DNA of 64,000 nucleotides from Hymenobacter nitidus. GTDB taxonomy: Bacteria > Bacteroidota > Bacteroidia > Cytophagales > Hymenobacteraceae. Under the pieces are notes generated by a model, which saw nothing but the letters and a program-made list of their open reading frames with translations, was not told the origin of the DNA and did no database searches. Position numbers and translations under genes: made by a program. The first letter of the stretch is position 1. Each line of letters starts with the position of its first letter. The stretch spans positions 1 through 64,000 of the forward strand of contig NZ_JAJADQ010000008.1 of assembly GCF_020447315.1 (NCBI RefSeq). Direction: 5' to 3'. This document shows positions 49,812 to 58,090 of this stretch, in pieces.

Positions 49812-50918
49812 TTACCGCTTGGTGCGGCTGCTGCCCCGGCGGCCGGCGTTGCCTTTGGGGGCCCGATTAAGAGTTTTGGCGGCGGGCCGGAGCTTGCCAC
49901 CAGCCACGCTGGGCCGGGCAGCTTTGGCTGCTTGCTTTCGGGTAGGCTTGGCGGGCTGGCCGTCGAAGAAGTCCGGATCGGGGGCTGGCTTGCCCTTGCC
50001 TTTGCCTTTCGGGGCGGCCGACTTGCTGGCAGGTTTGCGGGGGGCAGGCTTGGCCCCACCAGCCGTTCTGGGGGCGCGTGGGGTGCGGGCGGGCTGCTCG
50101 AAAGCGCCTTCCTCGGCCGTGCGCGGGCCTTTCACGTCCCAGCCCAGCTGCTTCACCACGGGGGCGCGGCGCTTGGGAAGGGAGGCTTCCTTGGTGCCCG
50201 ACGAGTTTTTGGTCATCTCCAGAATGCCGGCCAGCTCCTTCTCCGTTAGCTCGCGCCAGTCGCCCACGCCCAGGCCCTTGAGGGTGATGTTCATCACCCG
50301 GATGCGCTCCAGCTGCACGACTTCGTAGCCAAAAGCTTCGCACATCTTGCGAATCTGGCGGTTCATACCTTGGATGAGGGTGATGCGGAAGATATAGTTG
50401 GTTTCCTTTTTGACCTCGCACTTCTGGGTCATGATGCCCATGATGGAGACGCCTTTGCTCATGCCCTCGATGAACTCGTCGCGGATGGGCTTGTCGACCA
50501 TCACGATGTACTCCTTCTCGTGCTTGTTGCCGGCGCGCAGGATTTTGTTGACGATGTCGCCGTTGCTGGTCAGCAGGATCAGGCCCTGGGAATCCTTGTC
50601 GAGGCGGCCGATGGGGAAAATCCGCTCACTGTGCTTGATGTAGCGGATGATGTTGTCCTTGACGCTGGTTTCGGTGGTGCTGGTGATGCCCGGCGGCTTG
50701 TTGAAGGCAATGTAGATGGCGTCTTCGGGGGCGCGGGGCTCGATAAGGTTGCCGTTGACGATAACCTTATCCTTGCTGCTGACCTGGGTGCCGATAGTGG
50801 CGCGCCTGCCGTTCACAAACACGGTGCCCTGCTCAATGAATTTATCGGCCTCGCGGCGGGAGCAGACCCCGCTTTCACTGATGTATTTGTTGAGGCGCGT
50901 GGTTTCGGAACTGGGCAT
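49812..50918 (-). CDS. rluF: 23S rRNA pseudouridine synthase, RluF/RluB-like, with long basic tail
   Basis: 368 aa from ATG 50918. S4 RNA-binding domain at the start (RLNKYISESGVCSRREADKF), catalytic Asp D107 in IGRLDKDSQGL, and GMNRQIRKMCEAFGYEVVQL, typical of RluF/RluB. The catalytic module ends near residue 245; the remaining 120 residues are Lys/Arg/Pro/Ala-rich and probably disordered (for example APKGKGKGKPAPDPDF and KQAAKAARPS). Similar tails occur in Bacteroidota enzymes; they probably help bind ribosomal RNA. Exact target position (RluB versus RluF) is not resolvable by eye. Confidence 0.85.
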   Translation of the reverse strand: MPSSETTRLNKYISESGVCSRREADKFIEQGTVFVNGRRATIGTQVSSKDKVIVNGNLIEPRAPEDAIYIAFNKPPGITSTTETSVKDNIIRYIKHSERIFPIGRLDKDSQGLILLTSNGDIVNKILRAGNKHEKEYIVMVDKPIRDEFIEGMSKGVSIMGIMTQKCEVKKETNYIFRITLIQGMNRQIRKMCEAFGYEVVQLERIRVMNITLKGLGVGDWRELTEKELAGILEMTKNSSGTKEASLPKRRAPVVKQLGWDVKGPRTAEEGAFEQPARTPRAPRTAGGAKPAPRKPASKSAAPKGKGKGKPAPDPDFFDGQPAKPTRKQAAKAARPSVAGGKLRPAAKTLNRAPKGNAGRRGSSRTKR

Positions 50919-51004
50919 AGGGCAAACGGCAGCAAAAAGGTGAAACGCCCGCCGAGGTGGCAAGCGGGCCTGCAAGTTACGCAGAAGCGGGCTGGGTGCC
51001 TCAC

Positions 51005-51046
51005 GCCCGGCTCCTCTACGAAAAGGGAGAGGAGAAGCCTGATGAC
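51005..51046. repeat. REP-like hairpin repeat, copy D1
   Basis: Contains CTCCTCT...GGAGAGGAG followed by AAGCCTGATGA. It resembles the copy at 54751-54793, which has CCCCTCTCC...GGAGAGGGG followed by AGCCTGATGA, so they form a dispersed family. Confidence 0.6.
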
Positions 51047-51109
51047 AGATTACGTAGCAATCCGCATTACATGTCAGGTAGGAACATGGACAAGGCTACC
51101 CGATAGTTA

Positions 51110-51319
51110 AGGAGGTATTTCGCTTCGGGCAGGACGGGTTTACGAATGGTCGGAGGGTGTTTCGTGCTGCGCGGGACCTGTTTTGCCTTGCTCGGGAAGT
51201 GTTTTCGAATAGTCAGGAGGTGTTTCGCTTTGGCCAGAGGGTGTTTGGGTTTAGTCGTGGGGTGTTTCGTGTCAGTCGAGGAGTGTTTTCTGTTGCTCCA
51301 AGGGTGTTTTGCCTTGGTA
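51110..51319. repeat. 21-bp minisatellite, ten imperfect units
   Basis: Units begin at 51110, 51131, 51152, 51173, 51194, 51215, 51236, 51257, 51278 and 51299, each exactly 21 bp. The best conserved core is GGTGTTTyG near the unit start; the ends mostly read GTC or CTC. As 21 is a multiple of three, one frame shows a Cys-Phe every seven residues. Confidence 0.85.
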
Positions 51320-51350
51320 GCGGAAAACCTCGCCGGGGCTGACGTGCCAG

Positions 51351-51698
51351 CTATAAACCCTGCAAAAAGGCTTCTACCGCCTTAGCCAGGGGCCGGGGCA
51401 GCTCGGTGTGGCGGCCGGCGGCCAGCTGCTGGGTGTGGCCGGTGCTGGCGCTGGTGTAGGCGCCCGTGTGCGGGTCGAAGCGCAGGCTGCCTTGCGCAAA
51501 CTCGCGCTCCTCGGCCTGGGGCAGGGAGTTCATGGAGCGGAATTCGAGCTGGGTGAGGGCCTGGGCGGCCTTGTCGAACAGGAGCCAGAAGTAGAGCTTG
51601 CCGGGTTCCTGCTCGGCGGGCAAATCGAGACGCTTTACTTCCACGATGCTGGTGGTGGCGTTGTCGAGGAAGTAGAGGGTGCGGTAGGGAATGGACAT
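51351..51698 (-). CDS. Small soluble protein of unknown function
   Basis: 115 aa from ATG 51698 (MSIPYRTLYFLDNATTSIVEV). No signal peptide or membrane helix. Mixed alpha/beta with KLYFWLLFDKAAQAL and LRFDPHTGAYTSA. The last 12 residues form a helix (LAKAVEAFLQGL). I do not recognise a family. The minisatellite begins just downstream of its stop. Confidence 0.5.
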   Translation of the reverse strand: MSIPYRTLYFLDNATTSIVEVKRLDLPAEQEPGKLYFWLLFDKAAQALTQLEFRSMNSLPQAEEREFAQGSLRFDPHTGAYTSASTGHTQQLAAGRHTELPRPLAKAVEAFLQGL

Positions 51699-51753
51699 GG
51701 GAACGATAAGGAAGAGCAATAGAAATGGGTGCGCGAATGTACAGCAGAGTTGC

Positions 51754-52161
51754 TCAGGCGTTATGTGGCATAGCCGGGCGAGGGGCTACGGCGTAGCGTC
51801 CCGGCCCGCTGAGCGCCACTGAGATGCTGCCCATAAGCATTGCCAGGGGCGCAATATTCTGGGCGAAAGGCAGGCCCTGGTGAACCATGAGCAGGGCCAC
51901 CAGGAAGTTGACAATCATGACTGCCGCCGCGAACCGGGTAAATAGTCCCAGACCGATAAGCAACCCGCACCCGAGCTGGGCATACACCGACAAGCGGGCC
52001 GCCACCGGCGGCAGCGGAAACTGGTGCTGGGCCAGAAACTTCTCAAACTCCATCATCCGCTCGGCGCTGACCACATTATCGAGCACGCCGTAGACCAGCA
52101 CGCCGCCGAGAAAAAGCCGGAGTACCAGCACCGCCGCGTCGGGGTAGTAGGTTGTCTGCAT
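51754..52161 (-). CDS. DoxX-family membrane protein
   Basis: 135 aa, four membrane segments. RLFLGGVLVYGVLDNV at the start and SVYAQLGCGLLIGLGLFTRFAA in the middle (GLLIGLGLFTRFAA is the classic DoxX element) identify the family. Its members are often linked with oxidative-stress or sulfur-related functions but the activity is unclear. Stand-alone. Confidence 0.85.
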   Translation of the reverse strand: MQTTYYPDAAVLVLRLFLGGVLVYGVLDNVVSAERMMEFEKFLAQHQFPLPPVAARLSVYAQLGCGLLIGLGLFTRFAAAVMIVNFLVALLMVHQGLPFAQNIAPLAMLMGSISVALSGPGRYAVAPRPAMPHNA

Positions 52162-52259
52162 CAGGAGGAAGTAAGGGGATGAGCTACAGACAGGCAGCCG
52201 GCCCGTGGGGCTGCTTCGGGTGGAATACCCGGAGCCCCTGTGAGCGGGCGGCTACGCGC

Positions 52260-52850
52260 CTAAGGACGTTCATCCGGCATTTCCGGGTTGTGGAAAATGA
52301 GCATTTGGGCTAAGTCCTCTACTGGTAGGCCCAGCTCTTTGCCAACCTGGGTAATAGGTGCGGCCAGTATACCTAGCTCCTGAACCGCCTTATCGTAAGC
52401 TGCCGCTAATGCCTGGCGGTTAAGTCTGATTTCGGGCGCGGTGTTCGGGTAAAAAGCTTCGTGCTCGTTGTGGCAGTGCAGAATAACTTCGTCGGGTGTG
52501 AACGTAGCAACGGGGGCGGGGTGGCCCTCATAATAAGCATCGGTACCACACTTGGCTACGTGCTTCCAATAAATAATATCGGCTAGCTGGCCGCAGCACT
52601 GCGGAAATAGCGCGTTTTGGCCGTCGATGCGCAGCACGTACCCGCCATAAAGGCTGAGTTGCTCCTCAAGGGTCGATGTCCCGGCGAAGTAGCTTTGCAG
52701 ATGCGCTTTGGTCAGGGCCAGAACAGCGCTGGGAGTTAAGTCGGTAGTTCTGTAAAAAGGAAGACCAGGGGAGAAAGGCGTGGCCGAGGCAAATGCTACC
52801 GCTTCAATTCGGGTATCTACTTCCACAACGGGTATCAGCTCTACTTTCAT
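52260..52850 (-). CDS. Unknown cytoplasmic protein
   Basis: 196 aa. No signal peptide or membrane segment. Notable features are a cluster of Cys and His (FPQCCGQLADIIYWKHVAKCG and ILHCHNEHEAFYP, given in short parts QCCGQ and HCHNEHE), which might bind a metal. The C-terminal 40 residues look helical. No family recognised. Its start is followed upstream by a REP-like fragment at 52863-52888. Confidence 0.5.
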   Translation of the reverse strand: MKVELIPVVEVDTRIEAVAFASATPFSPGLPFYRTTDLTPSAVLALTKAHLQSYFAGTSTLEEQLSLYGGYVLRIDGQNALFPQCCGQLADIIYWKHVAKCGTDAYYEGHPAPVATFTPDEVILHCHNEHEAFYPNTAPEIRLNRQALAAAYDKAVQELGILAAPITQVGKELGLPVEDLAQMLIFHNPEMPDERP

Positions 52851-52862
52851 GGGAGCGTAATA

Positions 52863-52888
52863 AGGTCCTTCGCAGGCTCAGGATGACA
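52863..52888. repeat. REP-like half element C
   Basis: AGGTCCTTCGCAGGCTCAGG-ATGACA; its reverse complement begins TGTCATCCTGAGCCTGCGAAGGA and resembles the arms of element A (24331-24487). A single arm without an obvious partner. Confidence 0.5.
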
Positions 52889-52908
52889 GATGGGGTGGCA
52901 ATGACAAG

Positions 52909-53979
52909 CTACAGCTGCACCTTTTTCTCGCCCTTGTCCACGCCCTTCAGAAACGTAATCAGGCCGCTCATGTAGGTTTGCTGGTCGTCGTAGAAGCTCA
53001 TGTGGCTGCCTTTGGGGCAAATCAGGGCGGTGCCGTGCTGTACTTTTTGGGCCACCATGCGCATGTGCTCCGGGTCCATGGTGTCGAACTGGCCCCCGAT
53101 GCTGAGCACGGGCACCGTAAGCTTGGGCAGGTCGGGCACCCGGTTCCAGGTGGTGAGCTTGCCGGAAATGCCAAACTCGCTGGGGCCCTGCATGGTCACG
53201 TAGAGCGACTGGTTCATCTTGGCGAAGGAGCGGTTCACGGGTTCGGGCCACTGGTCCAGGGGCAGGCGGCAGATGTGCTCGGCGTAGAAGTTGGGCATGA
53301 GCAGCTCCATGTAGCGCGGGTTCTGAAAGTCCTTGCGGGCTTCGATCTGGCGGATTTCGGCCAGCACCTCGGGCTTCATCTGCTTGGCCAGTACTTCCTG
53401 GGCGTAGCGGCCGTAGTCGGGGCAGCTCATCATCATGTTGGAAATAATAAGGCCCTTGAGGTTTTGCTGGTACTTGAAGGCGTATTCGGCGGCCAGGATG
53501 CCGCCCCAGCTGTGGCCCAGCAGGTAGAAGTTGTCTTTATCGAGCTTGAGGGCCTGGCGCACCTGCTCCACTTCCTCTACGTAGCGCGGCAGGCTCCACA
53601 TGGCCGTGTCCTTGGGGTTGTCGGAGTTGCCGCAGCCGAGCTGGTCGTAGTAGATAAACTCGATGCCTTCCTTGGGCAGAAAGCTTTCCATGCACTCGAA
53701 GTACTCGTGGGTGGCGCCGGGCCCGCCGTTGAGCAGCAGTACCTTAATGGTGGGGTTGTGGCCGAAACGCTTGGTCCAGACGTTGAACGTACCCTTGGGC
53801 GTGGTGATGGGAATAACCTGCACGCCGCCGTCTTGCACGCCCGGCTCGGTGGGCTGGAAATAAGCCGCGGCCGGGGCGGCGTCAGCGGCGGTATCGGTAG
53901 TTTTAGTTTGCTGGGTGCAGGCGGCGGTGCCGAGGCCGGCCAGCAGCAGGGCGCAGCCGAGTAATTTGCGTGGAGTCAT
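52909..53979 (-). CDS. Proline-iminopeptidase-like alpha/beta hydrolase, lipoprotein
   Basis: 356 aa. Signal peptide with lipobox GTAAC (Cys 21), then the S33 family core: GGPGATHEYF oxyanion loop, YYDQLGCGNSDNP and the nucleophile elbow LLGHSWGGILAAEYA with S157; a late GQFDTM supplies Asp and CPKGSHMSFYDD supplies His. Members remove N-terminal proline or act on related amides. It is a membrane-anchored periplasmic version, as common in Bacteroidota. Stand-alone gene. Confidence 0.88.
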   Translation of the reverse strand: MTPRKLLGCALLLAGLGTAACTQQTKTTDTAADAAPAAAYFQPTEPGVQDGGVQVIPITTPKGTFNVWTKRFGHNPTIKVLLLNGGPGATHEYFECMESFLPKEGIEFIYYDQLGCGNSDNPKDTAMWSLPRYVEEVEQVRQALKLDKDNFYLLGHSWGGILAAEYAFKYQQNLKGLIISNMMMSCPDYGRYAQEVLAKQMKPEVLAEIRQIEARKDFQNPRYMELLMPNFYAEHICRLPLDQWPEPVNRSFAKMNQSLYVTMQGPSEFGISGKLTTWNRVPDLPKLTVPVLSIGGQFDTMDPEHMRMVAQKVQHGTALICPKGSHMSFYDDQQTYMSGLITFLKGVDKGEKKVQL

Positions 53980-54070
53980 GGCGGGGAAAGAAGGAGGGGG
54001 AAACCGGTGCCGCAGGCGCGTCAGGGCTTTAAACCTACCGATAAATCCGGCCTTCCCAAAAGCGGCCCGG

Positions 54071-54712
54071 CTACTGCGCGGCGGCCCCCACGAGGCCCCG
54101 CCGCTCGGTGGCCAGCGGGAAGAAGCTCTCGACTTCCTGCACGCCGCCCGCCGGCAGGCTGCCCAGCTCGATGCCGCCGATGCGCACCCGCACCAGGCGC
54201 AGGGTGGGGAAGCCCACGGCGGCCGTCATCTTGCGCACCTGCCGAAACTTGCCCTCCGTCACGATGATGGAAACCCAGCTGGTGGGCCCGTGCCGGTCGT
54301 CGCGGATTTTGCGGCCCCGGTCGCCGAAGCTGGGCGCAGTTTCAAGGCGGAAGGCCGCGCAGGGCAGGGTCTGGTACTTCTCGCCGTGCAGGCCGATTTC
54401 CACGCCCTGCCGCAGCTGGGCCACCGCTTCGTCGGTTATTAGCCCATCGACCTGGGCGTAGTATTCCTTTTCGATCTTTTTGTCGCGGATCCGCTCACTG
54501 GTTTTGCCGTCGGTGGTGAGCAGCAGCAGGCCCTCACTGGCCTCGTCGAGGCGGCCGATGGACATGGTGCCGGCCGGGAAGTCGTGGAGCAGGCCCAGCA
54601 GCTTTTTCTTCTTCAGCTCGCACACAAACTGGCTCATGTAGCCCCAGGGCTTGTGCACCATAAAGTGGCGGTGGACGATGGTGGGCTCGGCTTCGGGTTG
54701 TTCTTCGGTCAT
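54071..54712 (-). CDS. rluE: RsuA/RluE-family pseudouridine synthase
   Basis: 213 aa, compact without an S4 domain as in RluE. FMVHKPWGYMSQF at the start, SIGRLDEASEGLLLLT with catalytic D56 and GKFRQVRKMTAAVGFPTLRLVR near the end identify the family. It isomerises one uridine in 23S rRNA. The rluE symbol is a family-level choice; another RsuA-type synthase could share this architecture. Confidence 0.82.
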   Translation of the reverse strand: MTEEQPEAEPTIVHRHFMVHKPWGYMSQFVCELKKKKLLGLLHDFPAGTMSIGRLDEASEGLLLLTTDGKTSERIRDKKIEKEYYAQVDGLITDEAVAQLRQGVEIGLHGEKYQTLPCAAFRLETAPSFGDRGRKIRDDRHGPTSWVSIIVTEGKFRQVRKMTAAVGFPTLRLVRVRIGGIELGSLPAGGVQEVESFFPLATERRGLVGAAAQ

Positions 54713-54750
54713 GGGTAATAGTGCTCAGGTTCGTTCTGACGGGGGCCTCA

Positions 54751-54793
54751 CCCCCGGCCCCTCTCCAAAAAAGGAGAGGGGAGCCTGATGATA
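54751..54793. repeat. REP-like hairpin repeat, copy D2
   Basis: CCCCTCTCC, six A, GGAGAGGGG then AGCCTGATGA; a 9-bp stem. Related to copy D1 at 51005-51046 in stem, loop position and the tail. Lies between two minus-strand genes. Confidence 0.65.
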
Positions 54794-54818
54794 AAAACAG
54801 GCATGTACGCTACGGGCG

Positions 54819-55883
54819 CTATTTTCCCTCGGCCAGCCACTGCATGGCCTGGTACTGGCCGGGGCCGATGAAAAGGCGCAGGACTCCATCGGTGATGTTA
54901 AGGCCGTTGGCGCTGTTGGTCAGGAAGAGCAGCATTTCCTTGGTGTCGGGGAAGGTCATGAAGAAGCCGCGGAAGTCGCCATTGTCGCCCCAGTGCCACT
55001 GGGCCGGGCCGTGGCTGGTGGTGGCCAAGCCCACGCCGCAGGCCCAGGCAATGCTGGCATCGGTGGCGGTGCTGGGCGTGGTGCAGCGGTTGGCCTCGTT
55101 GGCGGCCGTGGTCAGCAGCCGGGCCGTAGCGGGCTTGAGGCCTTTACCGCTCATAATGGCCAGCAGAAAGCGGCTGTAGTCGGCAGCGGTGGTGAGCAGG
55201 CTAAAGCCGCCGTTGGGCTCGGCGAAGCGCTTAATTTCGGTGGGCTGGCCGGCTTTGTCGTGGCCGACAGCGGCGTTTTTCTCGAAGCGCGCTTGCCAGA
55301 TAAAGGAGCTGTTTTTCATTTTCAGCGGCCCGAATACTTCCGTCTGGGCCAGCTGCTCCAGCGTTTTGCCGGTCAGGTGCTCCAGGGTACGCTGCAGCCA
55401 CACGTAGCCTTCGCCGGAGTAGCTCCAGCAGCTGTCGGGCGCAAAGTTCAGGCGCAGAGCCGAGGTTTTCCAGCTTTCCGCCAGCGGGTAGCCAGCCCAG
55501 TTGGGCAGGCCCGTGGTGTGGCCCAGCACCATGCGGGCCGTGATGCGGGCGGCGCGGGGCTCGTCTGTCACGCGCGGATAGGCGTAGTAGGTCAGCAGGG
55601 GCTTGTCCAGATCGAGCCGGCCCTGGTCGTGGAGGCGCAGGGCGGTGTAGGCCAGCACCACTTTGCCCAGGGACGCGGCCTGTACGATGGTAGTGGCCTC
55701 CATACCCTGGCTGGTGCCGGCCTGCCGCAGCCCCAGGCTATACTGCTTGATTTCACCCTTTTTGGTGTAGATCAGCTGGATGCCGGTGACGTTTTGCTTG
55801 GTGAGCAGGGCCGTCAGCTCGGCTTGCTGGGCCGTGGCCAGAAAGGAGCAGAACAGCAGGGCCAGCGTGAGGATGTTTTTCAT
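54819..55883 (-). CDS. Serine hydrolase of the beta-lactamase/PBP-like class C type
   Basis: 354 aa with signal peptide (ILTLALLFCSFLATAQQ). The SxxK nucleophile is S71-K74 in AASLGKVV. The second motif is YSGEGY in the YxN position, as in class C-like esterases, and the HxG/KTG region is WHWGDNGDFRGF. Class C-like serine hydrolases include beta-lactamases, esterases and peptidases; specificity is not predictable. Exported. Confidence 0.83.
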   Translation of the reverse strand: MKNILTLALLFCSFLATAQQAELTALLTKQNVTGIQLIYTKKGEIKQYSLGLRQAGTSQGMEATTIVQAASLGKVVLAYTALRLHDQGRLDLDKPLLTYYAYPRVTDEPRAARITARMVLGHTTGLPNWAGYPLAESWKTSALRLNFAPDSCWSYSGEGYVWLQRTLEHLTGKTLEQLAQTEVFGPLKMKNSSFIWQARFEKNAAVGHDKAGQPTEIKRFAEPNGGFSLLTTAADYSRFLLAIMSGKGLKPATARLLTTAANEANRCTTPSTATDASIAWACGVGLATTSHGPAQWHWGDNGDFRGFFMTFPDTKEMLLFLTNSANGLNITDGVLRLFIGPGQYQAMQWLAEGK

Positions 55884-55931
55884 TTGAGAGCCGCAAAGAG
55901 TAGCGGGTAGCTAGACAGTAGAGAAGCAATG

Positions 55932-56471
55932 TTAGGGCATGCTAAGCCAAAGAGCCTGGCCAAACAGCAGGACTTCGGCCACGCGCTGGGCCAGACCGCG
56001 CCAGGGGAAGCCCGGCAACGAAACGGCCACGAGACAGCCGATAAGCAGCCCGATCTGTGCATTGGCCGGCACTACCTGCTGCAGGAACAGCGCCTTCTGG
56101 GCCTGGTTCAGGAAGAAAATACCCCCGATATATTCCACCGCGCCGCCCAGGTTGTGCACGGTCTGCTTGGCCGAACCACCGGAAGGCGAGCCAACGTCGC
56201 AGGGAAACACAGCCGCGACTACGTAGCCGATTCCCAGGCACACAAGCAAGCCGCGCAACGGTGGGTTTGTGGTGAGCATAGCACCCAGCAGCAGGCCCAC
56301 CCCGATTGGGAAGAACAGGCCCCAGCTTACCGTCAGGCGGTTTGGCGCTCCATCCTCACCCAACTCACTGATGGTGTGGCGCAGGTGCGAGTAGCCGGGC
56401 CGCCGGAAGCCGAAGTAGATGATGCCCAGCAGCAGGTAAGCCGTCAGCACAGTCAGCAGGATAGAAAGCAT
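55932..56471 (-). CDS. DUF998-family membrane protein
   Basis: 179 aa with five hydrophobic segments. SELGEDGAPN after the first helix and VFPCDVGSPSGGSAKQTVHNLGG in the middle (PCDVG and HNLGG) are typical of DUF998. Function unknown in the family. Stand-alone between a serine hydrolase and the YebC-like gene. Confidence 0.72.
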   Translation of the reverse strand: MLSILLTVLTAYLLLGIIYFGFRRPGYSHLRHTISELGEDGAPNRLTVSWGLFFPIGVGLLLGAMLTTNPPLRGLLVCLGIGYVVAAVFPCDVGSPSGGSAKQTVHNLGGAVEYIGGIFFLNQAQKALFLQQVVPANAQIGLLIGCLVAVSLPGFPWRGLAQRVAEVLLFGQALWLSMP

Positions 56472-56612
56472 GAAACAAAGCTAAGCGCCCGAAAGTCAGG
56501 AAGTGACGGCGGCTCCCGCTAAAACCAAACGCGGGACGCCCCAACCGGAGCGGCCCGCGTCTGTACGTTGCTAATCGGCTGTAACCGAAGGCCGGCGCAG
56601 CCAATCCGTGGT

Positions 56613-57347
56613 TTAGCCCAGCGTGTGGTACACGGCCTGCACGTCGTCGTCCTCTTCGAACTTCTCAATCAGGTTCATTACTTCCTCCAGCTGCTCGCCT
56701 TCCAGGGTCACGGTCGTGTTGGGGATGCGCTGCAGGTTGGCCGACACTACGTTCAGGTGCTTTTCTTCCAAGGCTTTCTGCATCTGGCCGAAGTCGGTGA
56801 AGGCGGTTTCCACCACGATGAAGTCTTTCACCACGCCGTGCTCGTCTTCCTCCTGGTCGGCGTACACGTCCTCGGCACCGGCGTCGATGAGCTCCAGCTC
56901 CAGCTCGTCGAGGTCGAGGCCCTCGGCGGCAAGGCGGAACACGCCCTTGCGGGTGAAGGTGTAGTCCGAAGAGCCAGCCGTGCCCAGGGCGCCGTTGCCG
57001 CGGTTGAAGTACATGCGCACGTTGGCCACGGTGCGGGTCGGGTTGTCGGTGGCGGTTTCAATCACGACGGCCACGCCGTGGGGCGCGTAGCCCTCGTACA
57101 CCACTTCCTGATAGTCTTTTTCCTCCTTGCTGCTGGCCCGCTTGATGGCGGCTTCCACGCGGTCCTTGGGCATGTTCACGCCCTTGGCGTTCTGCATAGC
57201 CGTGCGCAGGCGGGAGTTGGTATCCGGGTTAGGGCCCGATTCCTTCACGGCCATCACGATTTCCCGGCCGATGCGGGTAAAGTCCTTGGACATCTTGTCC
57301 CAGCGCTTCATCTTCCGGCCTTTGCGGAATTCAAATGCTCTTCCCAT
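56613..57347 (-). CDS. YebC/PmpR (TACO1) family protein
   Basis: 244 aa, normal length. Start MGRAFEFRKGRKMKRWDKMSK, the basic helix of the family, followed by PNPDTNSRLRTAMQNAKGVNMPKD (in part SRLRTAMQNAKG), YEGYAPHGVAVVIE and acidic strands (DDDVQAVYHTLG). Older annotation calls it a DNA-binding regulator; members are now also linked to translation of difficult sequences such as proline runs. Highly conserved housekeeping gene. Confidence 0.9.
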   Translation of the reverse strand: MGRAFEFRKGRKMKRWDKMSKDFTRIGREIVMAVKESGPNPDTNSRLRTAMQNAKGVNMPKDRVEAAIKRASSKEEKDYQEVVYEGYAPHGVAVVIETATDNPTRTVANVRMYFNRGNGALGTAGSSDYTFTRKGVFRLAAEGLDLDELELELIDAGAEDVYADQEEDEHGVVKDFIVVETAFTDFGQMQKALEEKHLNVVSANLQRIPNTTVTLEGEQLEEVMNLIEKFEEDDDVQAVYHTLG

Positions 57348-57457
57348 TTATGTGAATTAGTGAAATGGTGATTTAGTGAGTTGGGTTAGGCGGGCCTGGG
57401 CCCGGAAAGGGGGCGCAAGTTAGCAGAAAGGGCGGCGGGGCGCAATTGGGAGGATTG

Positions 57458-57523
57458 TTGATTGTTAGGAGTTGATTGTTGGAAGTTCTGATGCGTTTTT
57501 AACACTCAACTCCTAACAATCAA
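57458..57523. repeat. 18-bp inverted repeat with 30-bp spacer
   Basis: TTGATTGTTAGGAGTTGA (57458-57475) is exactly inverted at 57506-57523. A third related piece GTTGATTGTTGGAAG overlaps the first arm. It starts 4 bp after the stop of the next minus-strand gene and may terminate it. Confidence 0.6.
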
Positions 57524-57526
57524 ACT

Positions 57527-57979
57527 TCAATCCGCCCTGAGCGTGTAAATGCCCTTATTACCGGCCGGGTAGCCGATGAGCGTGAGCGTGAGGGTGCGGG
57601 CCTTGGGCTGAAACAGGAAGGTGCCCTGGTCGGTGCGGGCCTGACCCTTGCCGTCGGTGTAGCTGAAGGTGATTTGGTCGCCGGAGAAGGTGAAGCGGCC
57701 GTCCTGGCTGAAGTTTATCACCCCGCCGTTGCCCGAGAGCTGCAGGCGTTTCTGGTAGGTGCCGTCGGGGTGCAGGGTGAGGGTACCGCCCACGCCCTGG
57801 GCCGCCATCGGCTTGGCGCTGGTTTCCCGGTCCACAATGGCGTAGGAGAGGTAGGTGTAGGACCGGAAAAACGAGGCCGTCAGCACCGGTGCGGCTTTGG
57901 GCTTGGGCTTTTGGGCCGCCGCCGGGGCCGCGCCCAGCAGCGCCAGCAGGGTGCAAAAGAGAAAAACACGGGTTAGCAT
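57527..57979 (-). CDS. Secreted beta-rich protein of unknown function
   Basis: 150 aa. Signal peptide FLFCTLLALLGAAPAAAQ, then strands with a lipocalin-like rhythm (GGTLTLHPDGTYQKRLQLSG, in part GTLTLHPDGTY) and a repeat of x-F-x-F (GRFTFSGDQITFSY). It ends TLTLIGYPAGNKGIYTLRAD. I recognise no defined family. A second, overlapping minus frame at 57558-57986 is a shadow. Confidence 0.5.
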   Translation of the reverse strand: MLTRVFLFCTLLALLGAAPAAAQKPKPKAAPVLTASFFRSYTYLSYAIVDRETSAKPMAAQGVGGTLTLHPDGTYQKRLQLSGNGGVINFSQDGRFTFSGDQITFSYTDGKGQARTDQGTFLFQPKARTLTLTLIGYPAGNKGIYTLRAD

Positions 57980-58090
57980 ACAGCAAGGTACGAACTACGG
58001 GCCCGCAGGGTGGTTTTCGGTGGGCCAGGGTCGGGCAAATGCCGAAGTTCGCCTACATTTCGCCGTTTTCCGTCCTTGCCACCCGCTCTT

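Larger units (their letters stand above)
50919..51350. other. Intergenic region with REP-like hairpin and 21-bp minisatellite
   Basis: 432 bp between rluF and a small unknown gene on the same strand. It contains a hairpin repeat at 51005-51046 and a ten-unit 21-bp tandem repeat at 51110-51319. No coding gene is convincing here; the plus-strand frame at 51146-51385 is simply the repeat read in frame. Confidence 0.65.

Noticed and set aside
51146..51385. Cysteine-rich small protein with Cys-Phe every seven residues
   Set aside because: It is the 21-bp minisatellite read in one frame, with no sign of translation such as a start context.
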